64,000 nucleotides of DNA from Odontesthes bonariensis (Eukaryota; Chordata; Actinopteri; Atheriniformes; Atherinopsidae): positions 20,556,248 to 20,620,247 of the forward strand of contig NC_134519.1 in the NCBI RefSeq assembly GCF_027942865.1. Reading direction: 5' to 3'. How positions within the stretch are numbered: position 1 is the first letter of the stretch; each line of letters starts with the position of its first letter. Below the pieces are notes generated by a model, which did no database searches, had not been told where the DNA came from, and was given only the letters and a program-made list of their open reading frames with translations. Position numbers and translations under genes: made by a program. This document shows positions 14,381 through 28,458 of the stretch, piece after piece.

Positions 14381-16064
14381 AATGGTTGCTCTTATTCCAC
14401 AGTTATAGCAGCAGAAGGTGTGCATACATCGCTTTACTGGAGATCTTTTGGCTCTAAACTATGAATTGTGCTCAGTCAGGCGTTTTAAAGTTGCAGAAAG
14501 CGCAGGAGATCATCCACAGTGCTGATGTCATCGTTCCTAATGGCAGTGATGTCATGTGAACCTAAAACTTTGAAGCGGCTTCTACCAGAAAGTAAATTAC
14601 ATGCTTTCAAAATAGTGTGCCTGTTTTAAACTTCAGAAGGCCTTTTTTCGGCTCTGGTCTGAATTTAACTTGCTGGTGTAAAATTGGCAGAGGGAACTTC
14701 TGATCCAACCTTTCTAAGCTTGTGTGGTCTTTGGAAACACACAACCTCTGACAGAGTGAAGGAAAGATAAGTAAGAAAGTGTGTGATGGTTGACAAGTGG
14801 AAACTCTATAGTATTTTGCAGAAATTTAACATATATGTTTGACTAGCATTAAGTAATACAGTTCTGATTTGATAAACGTGCAGGAAAAGTCAGTAGCTTC
14901 AGTAGAAAATAGTAGCTTCAGACGGGGCAAAAAATAAAACTCTCTTCCTCTGCTTTAATTTCACTGTTTCTGCTACATTTAATGTAAAAGCAGAGCAATA
15001 GCGCACTGTTGTTTTGAAATTTACTCTGGCGTTTGCTCTCTTGTAGAATTTTTAAGAGGATAAACCAATCACCTAAACAAGACAGTTTCAAAGCATAGGC
15101 TTATTGAGCTTCAAGTGCTTACCCAGCTGGAAAAGTTGAATATCTGCAAAGCGAGAAAGAGATCCTAAAATCCCCTTGATTCCACACAGCCAGATTATTA
15201 AAATGTCAACAAGTGCACCAAAATCCCGCCAATCTTCCATTCACCAAGATGATGCGATTATCAGATTTACAGCTGTTTTTATGGGGGATCCTTAGACACT
15301 TCAAATATTTGACAGCTACTTTTCTTACTCAGATAGATTTGTGTTTATTTTAGTTTTTTTTAAGCAAAGTAAATGTTGGCATGTGAATCTTAAATCTGAG
15401 TTTCTAACTTCAGTAGATATTTGTGATTCAAAATACTCTGATCCTGTTTATGGGGAGACCAATAGATTTGGAATTACCACAACCTGTCTCTAATCGGTCC
15501 AAACTCAATAGTCCTGACCTTGTCTGGTTACATCCAAAGTCTAGTCGGCTGCTGCTGGTCCAAAGCTTGAGGTCAGAGACTGGTGCCTGTGCAAACAATC
15601 CAAGCCATAACATCTGGCAAATTGTTTATTCTACCCTATGTGGTGGTCAAAACTACTACTTAAGAGGATGTTTCATCAGTGGCCAAAACTTTCGACAGTA
15701 ATTCAGAGATGTAGTTAAGAGACATTATAAAAAGGGAAGGACAGTAAAGATGAATAAACTGAAAAGTGAGATAGATCGAGTGATAAAGAGTGAATAGGTG
15801 ACAGAACAAGTGATGGAAAGATTGTGCTTGACTCATCGTCTGGCAGTTGGCCACGTTATAGAGGGGATACTATGGTCACGGGTAATAGCACTGAGCTGTA
15901 GTGCAGAGATGCTTAACAAGCATGTCTATAGAACTCTGTCAAGGTTTTATTTAATGCTTGTCATTTTCAGATCCTTTTCTTGTTTCTTTTGGAACACATA
16001 GCATAAGCATATAGCAGAAGGTCTCTACTGACTGATGAGTATGTCGTGTTGTGGAGAAGAGAGG

Positions 16065-16260
16065 ACTATGAAGGGATTCGTGGAAAAAGGAAATTAGGAG
16101 CAGTGAGAGACGGATAGATTGACAGGAGGATGGATGAATGGTAGAAGAGGTGGTTAAATAGAGAAAGGATGAGTGACTTGAGACACAGAGAGATTTGTTG
16201 ATTGAATAATAATGGATGATGGATAAATGAATGTAGGAATGGATAGATGGTTGAATGTCT
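16065..16260. repeat. Degenerate GGATNNAT-type tandem repeat
   Basis: Imperfect GGATGGATGAATGG, GATGGATAAATGAATG and GGATAGATGG words recur over about 190 bp, a decayed tetranucleotide array. Confidence 0.55.
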
Positions 16261-17391
16261 ACAGTTTGTGAACTTGAACTTGAAAGATAATCAGATTTTC
16301 ACATTTTCAGGTCCTAAAAGATGATAAAAGATGCCAAAATAATGAGATAGAAACATTACCCTTAGTGTTTTATTTAGTGAGGAAAATTTGTATTATACAT
16401 TAGTAGCAAAAGGATGTGAATCTCTTGGATTAGTCATTAATATGAAAATTAATTTAGAATCAGATGTTTTTAGTCAATACAGTAATGATCAGGTGTAAAT
16501 GAATGTCCTGATCATTGCAACATAGTTGGTGACATAAATACTGAAATGTAGATAATTCTGAGGGCTTCACGAGCTTTGAAACATCAGTGTAGTTAGATCA
16601 GTGGGTGCATATGGGTGTATATGTGATAGCAGGATGTATGGAACAGGTGGTGGCTGGATGTGAAACTTTAAAACCTGAAATAACCTTGTTGCAGCATATA
16701 GTGGCTGTGACAAAAACAAAGGCATGGCAAAAACCAGGACAGAGAATTTTCACACAAGCAGATATGTATTGGATGGACTCCAATGTAGCAGTAACATAAA
16801 GATGTTGAACACATGTTTGGCTTTTGTGTCCAATACATTTGTAACCTGAATGCACTTGACTGTCTCTAGTCACTCCAAAGCTGGAGCACACAGCAGGAAA
16901 ACAGCATGGCTCTCTGTCAGCATAAGACCTGTCTTTCAAGCTGAAAGCAAGTAAAATTCAACATGTCCGTAAACGCAGTTAGAAATTCCTTCCTGACAAT
17001 AACTTCTCTGTGTTAAAGCGGGGCTATGTCAGTAGACCTGTAAAAATGTTTGTTGACAACGTGTGGTGTGTGTTCACTCTTTTATAATAAGAAGAGGTGC
17101 CCAGTCCATGTGTGTACAGTATGTGAAACTAGGCCTTTACAGCAAACAGGGATGGGAGAAGGTAACCTCTGAATCAAATCAAATCCAAAGACACTTTTAA
17201 CTGAAAGCATATTGATGTGCTCTAAATGTCCTTTAGAGCTTTGAAAACTGGGATTATCCTGAACAATGGATCATAAATATAAAGTAAGGAAGAAAAGACA
17301 TGCAGAGACTATTTTTTTTTCTGAAAGCAAAAACCTTAAACTGGGACTACAGGGACAGAAAGAGAGAGGCAGCCGAAGACTCGGACGGTTT

Positions 17392-17418
17392 GAGAGAGAG
17401 AGAGAGAGAAAGAGAGAG
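17392..17418. repeat. (GA)n microsatellite, imperfect
   Basis: A GA run interrupted once by AAAG. Confidence 0.75.
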
Positions 17419-19138
17419 CCATTAAGCCTAAGACAAAGGGCTGACTGTTTCACCAGGTTTCAGCTCAAGACTAATTTATTTGGAAGAAACCAACCAGGAT
17501 GAGAATGAGGAGAGACAAGGTCATGCATGCCTTTATATGCGGTTGCAAACTTGTGGAACTCCTTTCCCTTCGCCTCTTCCTTCCCGACACAGCAGCTTGC
17601 AGACAGAACATGGAAACTAAAATGATAAAACGCGTCTGAGAGCAATTATTGTCTGAGAACCTAGCTCATATCTTCACGATTCTGTCTGCCTCCTGCTGCC
17701 ACACAGACCGCAAGGAAACCTCGATAGAGACCTTGCTTTAGAAACACAGAGGCTCCATTCCCCCCAGTGAGGCTGCCAAATGAAAACCATTGCTGGTACC
17801 AACAAACCAACCAACACCAAAGTGTTGGTACAGATTTTTAAAATGTATGGCTTTTATTTAAATCTTCCATATGCTAAAGATGGTTGTCAATCAGTGATGG
17901 AGCTGTAAATTAAAAATACCCACACCATAAGTAGAGTTTTGATATTTCCATGAAAGAAGTCACATTACGCAATCTGAACACTTTTTACAAGCCACCCACT
18001 CAGGGTTGTGGGTCTTTCTCTATGTCCTTTGCCGCTCTTTGCCGCCTCCTCTCTCTATCATTTTGCACAGCTGAGGGCCCACATCTGTAGCTCATTTTGC
18101 AAGAGCTTCTGTGTATCCCCTGAGCCAGCACAGTAGCATTAAAGGTAGATCTACTGGATCAACAGCCCAGTGAGAATATCTATCACCCCAGCACACAGTT
18201 AATGTAAATATTTAGATTATTATCATAGTGGAAAAATTTGTGCGAGCAGCTTGGTAGACAGCATAGGATTATCGACAGTACAATGAGGCTATTTAGTTGA
18301 TATATTAGTCACAAAAGATAGTTTTAATATGCTTTTACAGGCACTAAAAGCTGTTACGGCTGCTGCAATGGGAAAATAATCGTTCTGATTTATGTCACAC
18401 TGTCTGAGGAAAAATAAATTCTTGACTAAGCTTCTTCGCTCATCCAAATTACAACATGTTTTCATGTTGAATATCTAACTCAGTCTGATTTTGTAATGTT
18501 TCTCTGTATTTGCTTTTAGTGTTAAACTCAATATATTCAACAATAGAGGGTCTGTCTTTGTCAGATTTCAACATCCTTTCATTATCATCATTAGTCAAAA
18601 TCGTATAAACAAGTTTTATTCATGAACAGCATTTCCAGAGATTTTACCTGGAGCAACCCCAAACTAACTCAAGAGCAGTTTTGGTCCTGGAAACCAATAA
18701 ATGAGCCTGTCATGTAACTGACAGCAGAGTCAAAGGTGTGCAGGTATTTGCCTCTGATCATGATATAAGACATTCGGAAGAGAAGGTGAAACATAGAAAG
18801 AGTAAAAGATAGACAGTGCAATAAAGGTGACTGGGAGTTTAGATGGATGTAAAGAGAGATGGGAGAGAAATAAAAGCTGAAAAAGAGCTGTAGAATTAAC
18901 CGAATCTTCCGTGAGCAAAACTGAAGATCATGTATGCACTCATAACTTTCATCAGTGGCCTCAATGTAACCACATTTAAAAGTTATGTTCAAATTTACAC
19001 TGAAATTAAACCTGCCAATAAACTTCCAAATGATGAGCAATATTTCAAATGCTTTAACAAAAGAAAAGACAATGCAAATTAAGCTAAAAGTTAGCATTTT
19101 CTGAGAAAAGAGACCAATTTCTAATTAGGCTGGCTTAC

Positions 19139-19316
19139 CCTTGAGGGTTTTCTTTAGCTTTCTCCTCCTTTAACTTCTTTGCTTCTCTCTTTTCTCTGAT
19201 GGACTGAAAGTCACTCTCCAGACCTCTCCCTATGCCACCTGTTGACAGGCCAGAGCAAGTGATTCAGAGATCTCTACGCTGCCAGTCACTTTGTCTCTCT
19301 CCCTCCCTTTTTAAAT
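19139..19316 (-). promoter_or_regulatory. Candidate tnn promoter and non-coding first exon
   Basis: The tnn start-codon exon begins only 2 bases before its ATG, at a good acceptor (pyrimidine tract, then TTCTGCAG at 12562 onward). A separate 5'UTR exon must therefore lie upstream on the minus strand. At 19137-19138 the minus strand reads CTCAAGG|GTAAGC, a strong donor, and about 170 bp further upstream there is a TATA-like TTTAAAAA (19308-19315). The interval is GA-rich on this strand. This is inference only: no coding signal supports it, and other donors in the 25-kb desert are possible. Confidence 0.22.
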
Positions 19317-20099
19317 GGTAAAATCTCTCCAAATGCCTGTAGGCCAGTGGGCGGTCAGTCTGGGAGTGTCCCCGCTCCTCTTCTCCTTCAGTGGTTGAAT
19401 GAAAAGGGTAAAGGACTAGAGGAGGAGGAGTGATCATTATGTTTAGTTCTACCCTTTACTCAAACATACTTCTCAACTTGTCTGATTGTCTAAACCATTC
19501 ATCCCCTGTGTATTAAATGTTTTCTATGCCTGTGTGTTTTTAGTTGCTTTAGCAGAGGGATTTGAAATTAATCTATTTTGCAGAAGGATCTTAAACACAG
19601 TGACTGAATAAAGGTTTTGGTGAAAGTGGTATGGCTGAAGCCAAGATAAACCCAGAGTGGGTTTGGGATAGAATCAACCACTTGGGAGTAGTTGCAGCGT
19701 TGTTAGCGATGGAGATAAAAAAAAAAAGAGCACTTTGGGGTATTGAGTCCTGATAATATCTTTGAGGCACTCATTGTTGTTTTGAGGATTTGCAGTTAGT
19801 AACCAAATACTCTTGTCCTGATTTGACATTTATTGTCTTTAAAATGTTTTTCATATTGTTTTTAAAATTGGCCACCACTAAGTGTTCTGCGAGGACACAT
19901 AACCCCTTCCTGTTGACAGGAAAACCACAAGTTTCAAAATCCTACCAAAATCTTTTCTTTCAGATGGTTCCTGTTAAAGAAAAGTAGAATCTCTGAGTAG
20001 GAAGTTTGTTCTGTTTCCATGACCAGTACCAAAGAACCCAGGTGTCAAGGTGAACAATAGTTTATGCTGACAGGGGCTGCTTGCAGAGCTGTGGACACG

Positions 20100-20240
20100 T
20101 GTCACACTCGAGTCCTAATTTTAATGACTTCTAAATTGACTTGATAAAGTCACAAGGGACCTCGAACTCGACTCAGACTTTAACATCAATGACTCGCGAC
20201 TTCTCTTAGACTTGAGCCTTTTGGCTTGAAAATACATGAT
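20100..20240. repeat. Interspersed repeat built on GACTTG/ACTCG words
   Basis: The stretch contains ACTCGAGTCC, GACTTCTAAATTGACTTG, CTCGAACTCGACTCAGACTT, ACTCGCGACTT and AGACTTGAGCCTTTTGGCTTG. Sequences of this wording recur in fish genomes as an uncharacterised interspersed repeat. It lies about 500 bp upstream of the truncated Tc1 transposase. Confidence 0.45.
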
Positions 20241-20741
20241 ATTTCACAGTGAACAAAAAGCTGTATGTGTCTTTTTTTTTTTAAGTTTTGAATACCTTTT
20301 TTTAAATCAACCAACACAAAATTCAAATCAATTAACTTTATCAATTTCCAGTCCATTTACATCAACTACCCAGAATTCCCAGATCCAACACAACATACAG
20401 TTATGTCACAGAAGAGATTACTGGATCCCAGTTGGGAAAAATGATGCCTCGGGGAAATTAGTTTGCTTAACTAAATTACCAAGTGGTGAAGAAAAAGTGA
20501 ACTGCATAATACAAAACATACAGGTAGAAAATTACGGACGGGGAGGCAACACCGTCCAACTTAATTTGATATTTGAAGCTACATAAAGAACAGTAAGTCA
20601 AAGCTGTCACAGTGATTAGTGGGTAATTAACGTAAGTACATTTTCAAGCTTGCTAGTTTAATAATGGAGGCTTTTAATCCAAGTTAAGTGTGACAAGTAG
20701 TCAGTGTGCTGTTTGGTGACATGGTGTCAACCACACTGAAC

Positions 20742-21245
20742 ATGGACCAAAGGAAGCGAAGGAAAGAGTTGTCTCAGAAGATTAGACACAAAATTATAGA
20801 CAAGCATGTTAAAGTTACAGGCTACAAGACCATCTCCAAGCAGCTTGATGTTCCTGTGACTACAGTTGCACATATTATTCAGAAGCTCCACAGCACTGTA
20901 GCCAACCTCCCCGGACGTGGCCGCAGGAGGAAAATTGATGACAAAATGAAGAGACGGATAATACGAATGGTAACCAAAGAGCCCAGAACAACCTCCAAAG
21001 AAATTAAAGGTGAACTCCAAAGTCAGGGTACATCAGTGTCAGATCGCACCGTCCGTCGTTGTTTGAGCCAAAGTGGACGTCCAAGGAGGACACTGCTGTT
21101 GAAATCAAATCATAAAAAGACGAGACTGGAATTTGCCACAATGCATATTGGCAAGCCGCAAAGCTTCTGGGAGAATGTCCTTTGGACAGATGAGACAAAA
21201 CTGGAGCTTTTTGGCAAGGCACATCAGCATTTTTTGAGATTTTTT
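20742..21245 (+). pseudogene. Tc1-like transposase, C-terminally truncated
   Basis: Remnant of a Tc1/mariner-superfamily DNA transposon. From MDQRKRRKELSQKIRHK it shows the N-terminal paired-type helix-turn-helix region (GYKTISKQLDVPVTTVAHII), the linker GRGRRRKIDD, the second HTH (TSKEIKGELQSQG...SDRTVRRCL) and the second catalytic-domain block WTDETKLELFG with one catalytic Asp. After about residue 165 the homology ends abruptly. The SPDLNPIE block with the third acidic residue is missing, and the ORF runs into unrelated sequence to 21338. A full transposase is about 340 aa. I did not find terminal inverted repeats around it. It cannot be active. The first ATG of the frame, 20706, lies upstream of the conserved start. 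Confidence 0.88.
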
Positions 21246-24200
21246 GTCAGTAAGCTGTTCGTTGGATTGCAGACAAAAACCAGTATGCCACAGCATTCTG
21301 AAAATTCCCTGATGTTTATATGTAATGTTTATATTTGATGTGAAGAAATCAGGTTAGAACACTTCAATGCTGGTTTCTTTTTTTTTGGTCGGGGGTAATG
21401 TGTCATAAGGTGTCGAGCAGCTGAAAGTTTTGATATTGATTAACTTAGCTTGATCGCAAATGAATTGCCAATTGAGTAGATTTCCTTATTTGTTGAGATT
21501 TTCCTCAACAAAGATGTTTAAATCCAAATATTTTCCACATAAATGTGCTATCACTGGCTATACTTTTGCTTTAAAAAGATGTCATTGTGGGTGACCAAGT
21601 TGTCACGGTGAGTTAGTGAAAGTGAGTAATGGCTGAGGCTGGTTCAGATCTGCCGAAGGGACACTGGAGTGGAATCTAGCTGCAGCTGTGAGATGCATGC
21701 CCGCACAGTCGAATAGACCGCATACAATCAGTCAAAAGTATCTAAACGGGCCCAGGTGTGAGGATAAAAGTTATACACTGTCTGCTGTTTCATGATTGAA
21801 AATAAAGAACGGGGTGATTCAAAGTCATTTATCCATCCTAAGAGTCGGAACAGACAGTAAAAGCGATCACCATGTACTGTATGACACAATCTAGAGTAAA
21901 GTGGGAGAAATTGAACATTGTCTGTCGTACAGTGCCAAGACTTATACTGTTACTGGTAGATGTATGACTTGTTATATGGCTGAAAGTACTCTGGTGATAA
22001 ATAATTGACTTGGAATTCCTCATTTTTATTGTTATTTGTAAACAACGTTACCACCACCAGCTGGACTGGTGAGTGGATGTGGATTCTAGTACATATAAAT
22101 ATTCACCTAATAACGCAACGTTAATGTCACCAGTTTATTAAATCAGCGTTAAAACACATCAACACATCATTACCGTGTTAACTTTGACAGCCATAAAATA
22201 TAACATGTGAGCTCTTTCCCCTGTGTTTAGCTGTCAGCGCCTTCTCTTTTGCTAAACTACACTAGCTGCAAGCTACAGTTTCCAAATTATCTCTCAGAGG
22301 TGTCAACAAGAAAGAACATAGATTTTCCAATATGTCAAACTGTTGCTTTAAATGTGGGTTAAACTACATACTCACTAACAACAGTGTTTATCCTCAAGTC
22401 TGGAACAACTGTGAGTAGGTAGAAAGATGTTGGATACAGAGCATGTACTTAGGATAAATGTGTCCTCTGTCCTTGCATGTCTATGTGGGTAAAGTGATTC
22501 AAGCAGTTCTGTTAATTATCTGAGATCAGTTTAGAAAGTTTCACCTGATAACTGACTCTACAATCTGATGTGCGAATGGATTCCAAATTATCATCAGTAA
22601 CACAACAAACACTACAAATGGATATGTACACCTGCATGAGCACATATACACACAAAGGGATAAATCACTCAAAGAGAAAACATCAATAACTTTGTCACAA
22701 ATGTTATCAGGTATTGAAATAGTGTAAACGATGACAGTGCTCTCACTCATTTTGAGAACAATCAGAATATGAAAAGACGTTTCAGAGTGCTTGGCTGTTT
22801 GATGGACGATATTGATTAAGTTTAGGACTTAGATCCTTTATCATGCAGAATCACAACTTCCCGCACTCTTGCAAAGAGTAACTTGCTGGAGCTTTGTAGT
22901 CCTGCACAAAATAGACTTGAGTGTATTAAACCCTATCATCTCTTTCTGAATTAGCTATACATTTTTTTTCCTTTAATATTTCAGCTAAATAAATAAATTA
23001 TTCTTTACAAAACAAAATTAATCCTTGCTTTCAGCAAACATGAAGAATACACAAAATGTCAAGATGATGTAAAAATCCATACAATCACAGTGTTGCAGGG
23101 ACGTTCTGTGTGGGAGTTGATTACATCCACAGTGCTTCATGGGACAATGAGAAACTATGTCATGCATGTCACCATATTTTAAGGAAAATGTGTCTGTTTC
23201 CTATTGTGTGTGTTTGTTTCATCCCATGCTGGGAAACGTACCCCACACAGATGTAACAGAACTCTTCGCAGCAGGGGGAATTTTATATTATGTTTTCTTT
23301 AAAGTGATGCATGTCTGTACCCTGCTTCCTTTCTCTAGGAAAAAAAAGGCACACTGAGCTGTTATTCGAAGATCCCACACACCTTTAATTTACTTTCTTT
23401 ATTCGTTCCAGCTCTGCTTCTCCTCAACGGGAAAGCTGACTCTAGAATTAAAAATAAGCCCCCCCCCCCTTAATGGTATCGAAATATAAACCACGGCACG
23501 CATAAAGGTCAACACAGTGGCTGAATATTTGCTGTCTAATCCTATTAATTTGGCTTGTGTTTAACAAGCTTTTGCAGATTAGTTTAATTAGCATCTGTCA
23601 TTTTATATTATTGTCTGCTCCCTTGGACTCCACCATTAAAGTAAAGTTGAAAATGTTATTTTCCTATTACCTCAGTCCTCATACCTTTTGTGATAAAAAG
23701 GCATTTATCTACCAATAAGCAATATGCACAGAGATATTTTAAGATTCTGACACCGAAGTGGAAAAAAATCATTTGACAGATAGCCCATACTAAATAATTA
23801 GCAACATTTTCATAAATATTTTTTACCTGTTTTTTTTTTTCTTTTTTATTACTCTTTAATGCCAGGGAAACAATGATATGTGCTTCCTAAAAATGCTCCT
23901 ATCAGTTGTGAAACTTTCCAGTCCCACATCTCACCATCTCTGAATGAGCACATTGAGACACCTTTCGCATAAAAAAAAAAAAATTGTGTTTGTTTTTTGA
24001 AAAAGCTGTTTCAGAAGACGTTTTTGCTCTTATTAAACCACCTGGTGTCTTTTCAGTGCTTACATGACCCAACAAAAAAAGAATCTAAACAAATCTTGTC
24101 AGTTTCATTGCAACGCCAAAGCAACACCACATATTTTCTGATTATAAATTACAGTCAGCAAGTTGAATACTGACCGACACCAACGTTAAGTGGATAAATC

Positions 24201-25445
24201 TGTGTAACCCTAATATCTATTTATTAACAGAGGCTATTCTAATTCTATTTAACCTATAATTTTAGTTAATGTTATGTTATCAAATGTTGGATTAAAGAAT
24301 CTCCAGAACCCCTTAGTTGCGATGGGAAAAACTGAGCTTCAGTATCAAGGAGACTGTTTAAATAATAGCAGATTGCTCGTATTTAGAAATCAAGTCGATA
24401 AATTACATTGACTAAAACACTTCACTGTGATGAATGTCGCTGTTTTGTTTTTATTTTATGAAAGTTGAAAGTCTTTAAAATGATCCTTTTTTAAAGTAAG
24501 TTGGGATCTAGTAAACAGGTTTGGTCACGGCTTGTGGTTGACATTTTTCTCATGTTTTTAAATCACGCAAAAACATGAGGTTTAACAACAAAAGCGCTAA
24601 CTGCCCCTAAATAATGGTCAAAACCCTGTTTTTCTTTCAAAAGAATTGTTTTTTTTTTTTTTACTGTTCATCTATCAGAATCTCAGACCTCAGTTATAAT
24701 TAGCTTTCTTTGGCCATTGTTTATAGTTGATCCTTAGGTATTATTCTCAGCTGAGTTAAAACATTGGGTTAAGGCAACAGTGAAAAAGTAGGACAAAAGG
24801 CGCTCTTCAAATCTTCAAAACTTCATGTGAAGCCACGATGAAAAAAATTGCTTTTGACATATATCTTTTCCGCTTGGTTGCTCAAGCAGATTTTTTTTTC
24901 AGTTTTATTGCTAAATAGAAGACGTGCGCTTTTGTCCACTCATCGGAGGTCATTGTATCTTTTTGTTGTTTTCCTCTTAGTCAAGATAGAAAGCAGGCTC
25001 CCTGGTATTCTTGTGTCTCTTGTGTGGAAATGGAAACCTGAGGAAATTAAGCTGCCAAATTGCCTTGCTTTTGTTATCCATGTTTTCCCATGTTTTCCTC
25101 ATGAATAACCACACTGTGTCTGGACACTAAAATTGCAACCTGATTCCATGACAGAGGTTTGTCCACAGCTCAAGACATTGCAGTTTTTACATTAAAGGCT
25201 CTAAAATTGTACAATTCCTGTTTTCCTTACGTGCACTGGTTCCTGACATAGACGCAGCTTAAGCATAAATTCTACATTGAACTTTTTCAAAGGTGCTACT
25301 ACATTATGATGCCTAGTCTCCACATCTCTCTGTTGTCCATTTGGCCGCAAAGATCGATGAAGAAGAACGAAGAACAGTTTCCAAAGTCATTATACTCTTC
25401 TATAGCACTTTCACTCAAGAATGGTTCGGGCTGGGAGTTAGAGGT

Positions 25446-25539
25446 ATGGTTGGTAATCCTGGAGAGCTAGCAAGAGAGCTAGCAAGATTTGAAAATGGCA
25501 CCTCCGCTAAGCTAAGCACTAAACAGGATTACCAACCAT
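25446..25539. repeat. Long-armed inverted repeat with a tandem duplication in the loop
   Basis: ATGGTTGGTAATCCTG (25446-25461) and its exact reverse complement (25524-25539) flank a 62-base spacer. The spacer contains a direct duplication, GAGAGCTAGCAA twice in tandem, and a doubled GCTAA. It could be a short MITE end pair or a cruciform-prone site; no coding function is indicated. Confidence 0.6.
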
Positions 25540-28458
25540 GCAAGCACGCGGGTATCTTATATGTTATGTTTGCATTTTACCAAATACACGGTTAGAAAGT
25601 GTGTACAAAAATGTACAACACGCAAAAACATGAAAACATGAAAAATCTCTATGTTTTTTATCCATGCCACCCATTGCTACTTTCAAAGGAATGCATTTCC
25701 AGCACAATCTCATTGAAAATCATGATATCGTCATCTTTAAGACAACCATGGATTCACGCTGACAAACACTTACGTGCCATCCAGCATGATTTTCGGATAC
25801 AAATAAATAAATTATATTTTGATGCCTATTTCATTGTTTGCCGTGAGGCTTGGTTGGGCTAAATCATACACATTTTAGTGTTCATGGCTTGTGATTTCTT
25901 GTGATGTCCTGTGAACAGCCATACCTATTTCAAAGTTTCTGGTAAGACTGGGCTGGGAATTTACAAACAAAATCCAAAACAGGATCATTTCTTTGTTTCT
26001 TGTTAACAAAGAAATATTTTTTGAAAAAATATCACAACACAAGCCTAAGCCGTTCCTTTAGCAACACCGTATAAGTGTTTAAGAAGGTTAAAAGATTTCA
26101 GCTGAGCTGCAAGAAGGCCAGTTTGACATCTGTCTTGTTTTAAGATGAAAATTAAATGAAAAAATACTTTAGAAGTCCCAAATGGAAATTATGCAAATGC
26201 TAACATGTTAATTCCGTTGATGAATGAAACTCAAAATGAGATTTTAAAAAGAGTGACAAAGCCCAAAGTTCACATGAATAATTCTGTCTCAATTATTCAA
26301 AAACACTGCTTCCCCCCCTATTGTACTGACAACACCACGTAGCATATTTGCATAAAAACTACTTAGAGCTAAATTGACAGTCTAATAGAAATGCTCAAAT
26401 CGTGTCATTGTTTCTATTCCTCTAAAAAGGTGCCAAAACCTGCTGACCGGCACCTACACTGCAGGTACCATATGTAACTGACATGTTAGAGAGTTGCTCC
26501 GACCATGTCGTCCAACTTTCAGCCAGCACTGAAAGAACACATATTTCCCAAATGTTTGAACTATTCCATCAAAGTTACGATATTCGACACTCTCATGTAC
26601 TAAAAATGGTTTAGCACCCATCCTGAAAACATTCAGTCTATAGATCAGACCAGACAGTCTGAGGCGCTGACCTCATTAGTGTAAATACATTTGGTATCCA
26701 TCAGACATTTTAACTACTATATGTGTAAATATGCTTTCAGTAATATAAACCTGAACCCTCATTGGTTTCCTAAGATAAATATATAAGAAGCCCATTACCC
26801 TCCCCTTTGAACTTTATGGTATATTTAATCATGAAAAGGCTAACTGTGGCGGAGGGAACTAAAACATTGCTGATTGTGTTTCCTCGTGGATCTTTGATCG
26901 AAAGGCTTAATGTGATCTACTTTGTGAAACCCTGTGAGTGAAATAGGAACTGTCAGACAAATCTGAATGGGACCTGTAAACACGTAACACATTGAACAGG
27001 TTAAAATGCTACGAGAAAGTCTCAAGGTTGTTAAACCACAAAACAAACAAAAAAAATATTTTTTTCCCTTTTTAAAAAAAAAATGATTTTGTTTGAAAAT
27101 GCTCTTTCTTTTTCTACACTGATATGTTAAATGTTTTCTGATCGTTCGCAAAAGAAGTGACAACATTCTACCCGAAAGAGCTGGACAAACTCCGACTTCA
27201 GTGCAACATGCTGCATGTTTAAAGCTTTGGAGGCTTTTTTTAACTTTTTTTTTTATTTTCTTCCAGTGTAAAGTCAACCTTTCGTGGAAAGCAAATCAGG
27301 CTAGAGGAAGCAGTGTAGATAAAACTTAAGTGATTTAAGAGAAAATAGATTAATGCCATATGAGCGTTTGGTTGAATGTGTTCCCCTCAGAGCCTTTGTT
27401 GTGTGCTCAGATTTCTTTTGATGGCTACCACATTGTACCCATAAGAACAACTTGTGGAAACACATACACGCATAATGCGCTTTCTCATAAACTACAAGCT
27501 TTTGCGTTGTCTGCAGTTAGCACACCACATTTGAAATATATTCTCTGTCAAACACAGAAAATATCAAAGGGAGCATATGCTAAATATTTGTTCGTCTACA
27601 TCATGATAATCCGTTTATGTTGTTGAATAGCTGCTATCTCTCAGATTAAAGCTTATTCTAATGTGGCCTATGCTTTTTATGAGGCAACATATGGTAGAAA
27701 GCCTATAACAAAATGTAACAACAACTGTAGTCCCAGCTCACCAGACAGGAGCACAGTACGTCATACAGCACAATGTGACATTTTGGATTCAGATTTTAAC
27801 TGAGAAAACCAGGATTTTATTCATGACAATATCTCTTTTTGCAAAACAAATAAAACAAACTGCTAGCTGTTTGTCTGTCCCTTCACAGAAATGTCATGAC
27901 TGGGGTATCAGAGTCCGTGGAAGCGAAAGACAAATTGTAAGGCCCAAGAAAATCCAAGAGTTAGGCTGGAAAACTGAAATCCTAGTAGATGAAGGCATAC
28001 ATTCAGAGGTGTAGAACAATTTGAAATACTGGAACATATATTTCACTTGGATTGGCAGTGGGGAAAAAAGTTTACAACTGAGGTCAATCACAGAATCTTT
28101 CCACCATCTCAGCCCCTCGCAAACTGCAGCTCTAAGCTACATCATCATCTCATTTTTACAGCAGCAGTTCTGCAGTAAAAGGCATGTTAAGTGCATAATG
28201 AGTGCAATTTCTTTTCGCACTCATGTCCTGGAAGTTTCTTTTTGGCAGCATACACTCCATATATTTCCATATTTCTGAAATGTGTGCTGATATCAAATGT
28301 ATTGAAACTATGTATTATAACTATGTTTCTTATTAATGCAATACAACTTTAAACAAATCCTAAAAACAAATGTTTTTTCATGGCTAAACCAAACATGACA
28401 GCTTGTTGTAATTCTGGGAGAAGAATAAAAAACTACTTGGAGAAACCCATCGGAGATT

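Noticed and set aside
17793..17833. CTGGTACCAACA...TGTTGGTACAG inverted repeat
   Set aside because: Imperfect 11-12-base arms in low-complexity CCAA-rich sequence; likely chance.
20236..20586. 116-codon ORF upstream of the Tc1 remnant
   Set aside because: No motif. It runs through A/T-rich sequence next to an interspersed repeat and is not linked to transposase coding.
26840..27277. 145-codon minus-strand ORF
   Set aside because: Lysine/phenylalanine-rich translation of poly-A/T tracts, with no splice or family support.
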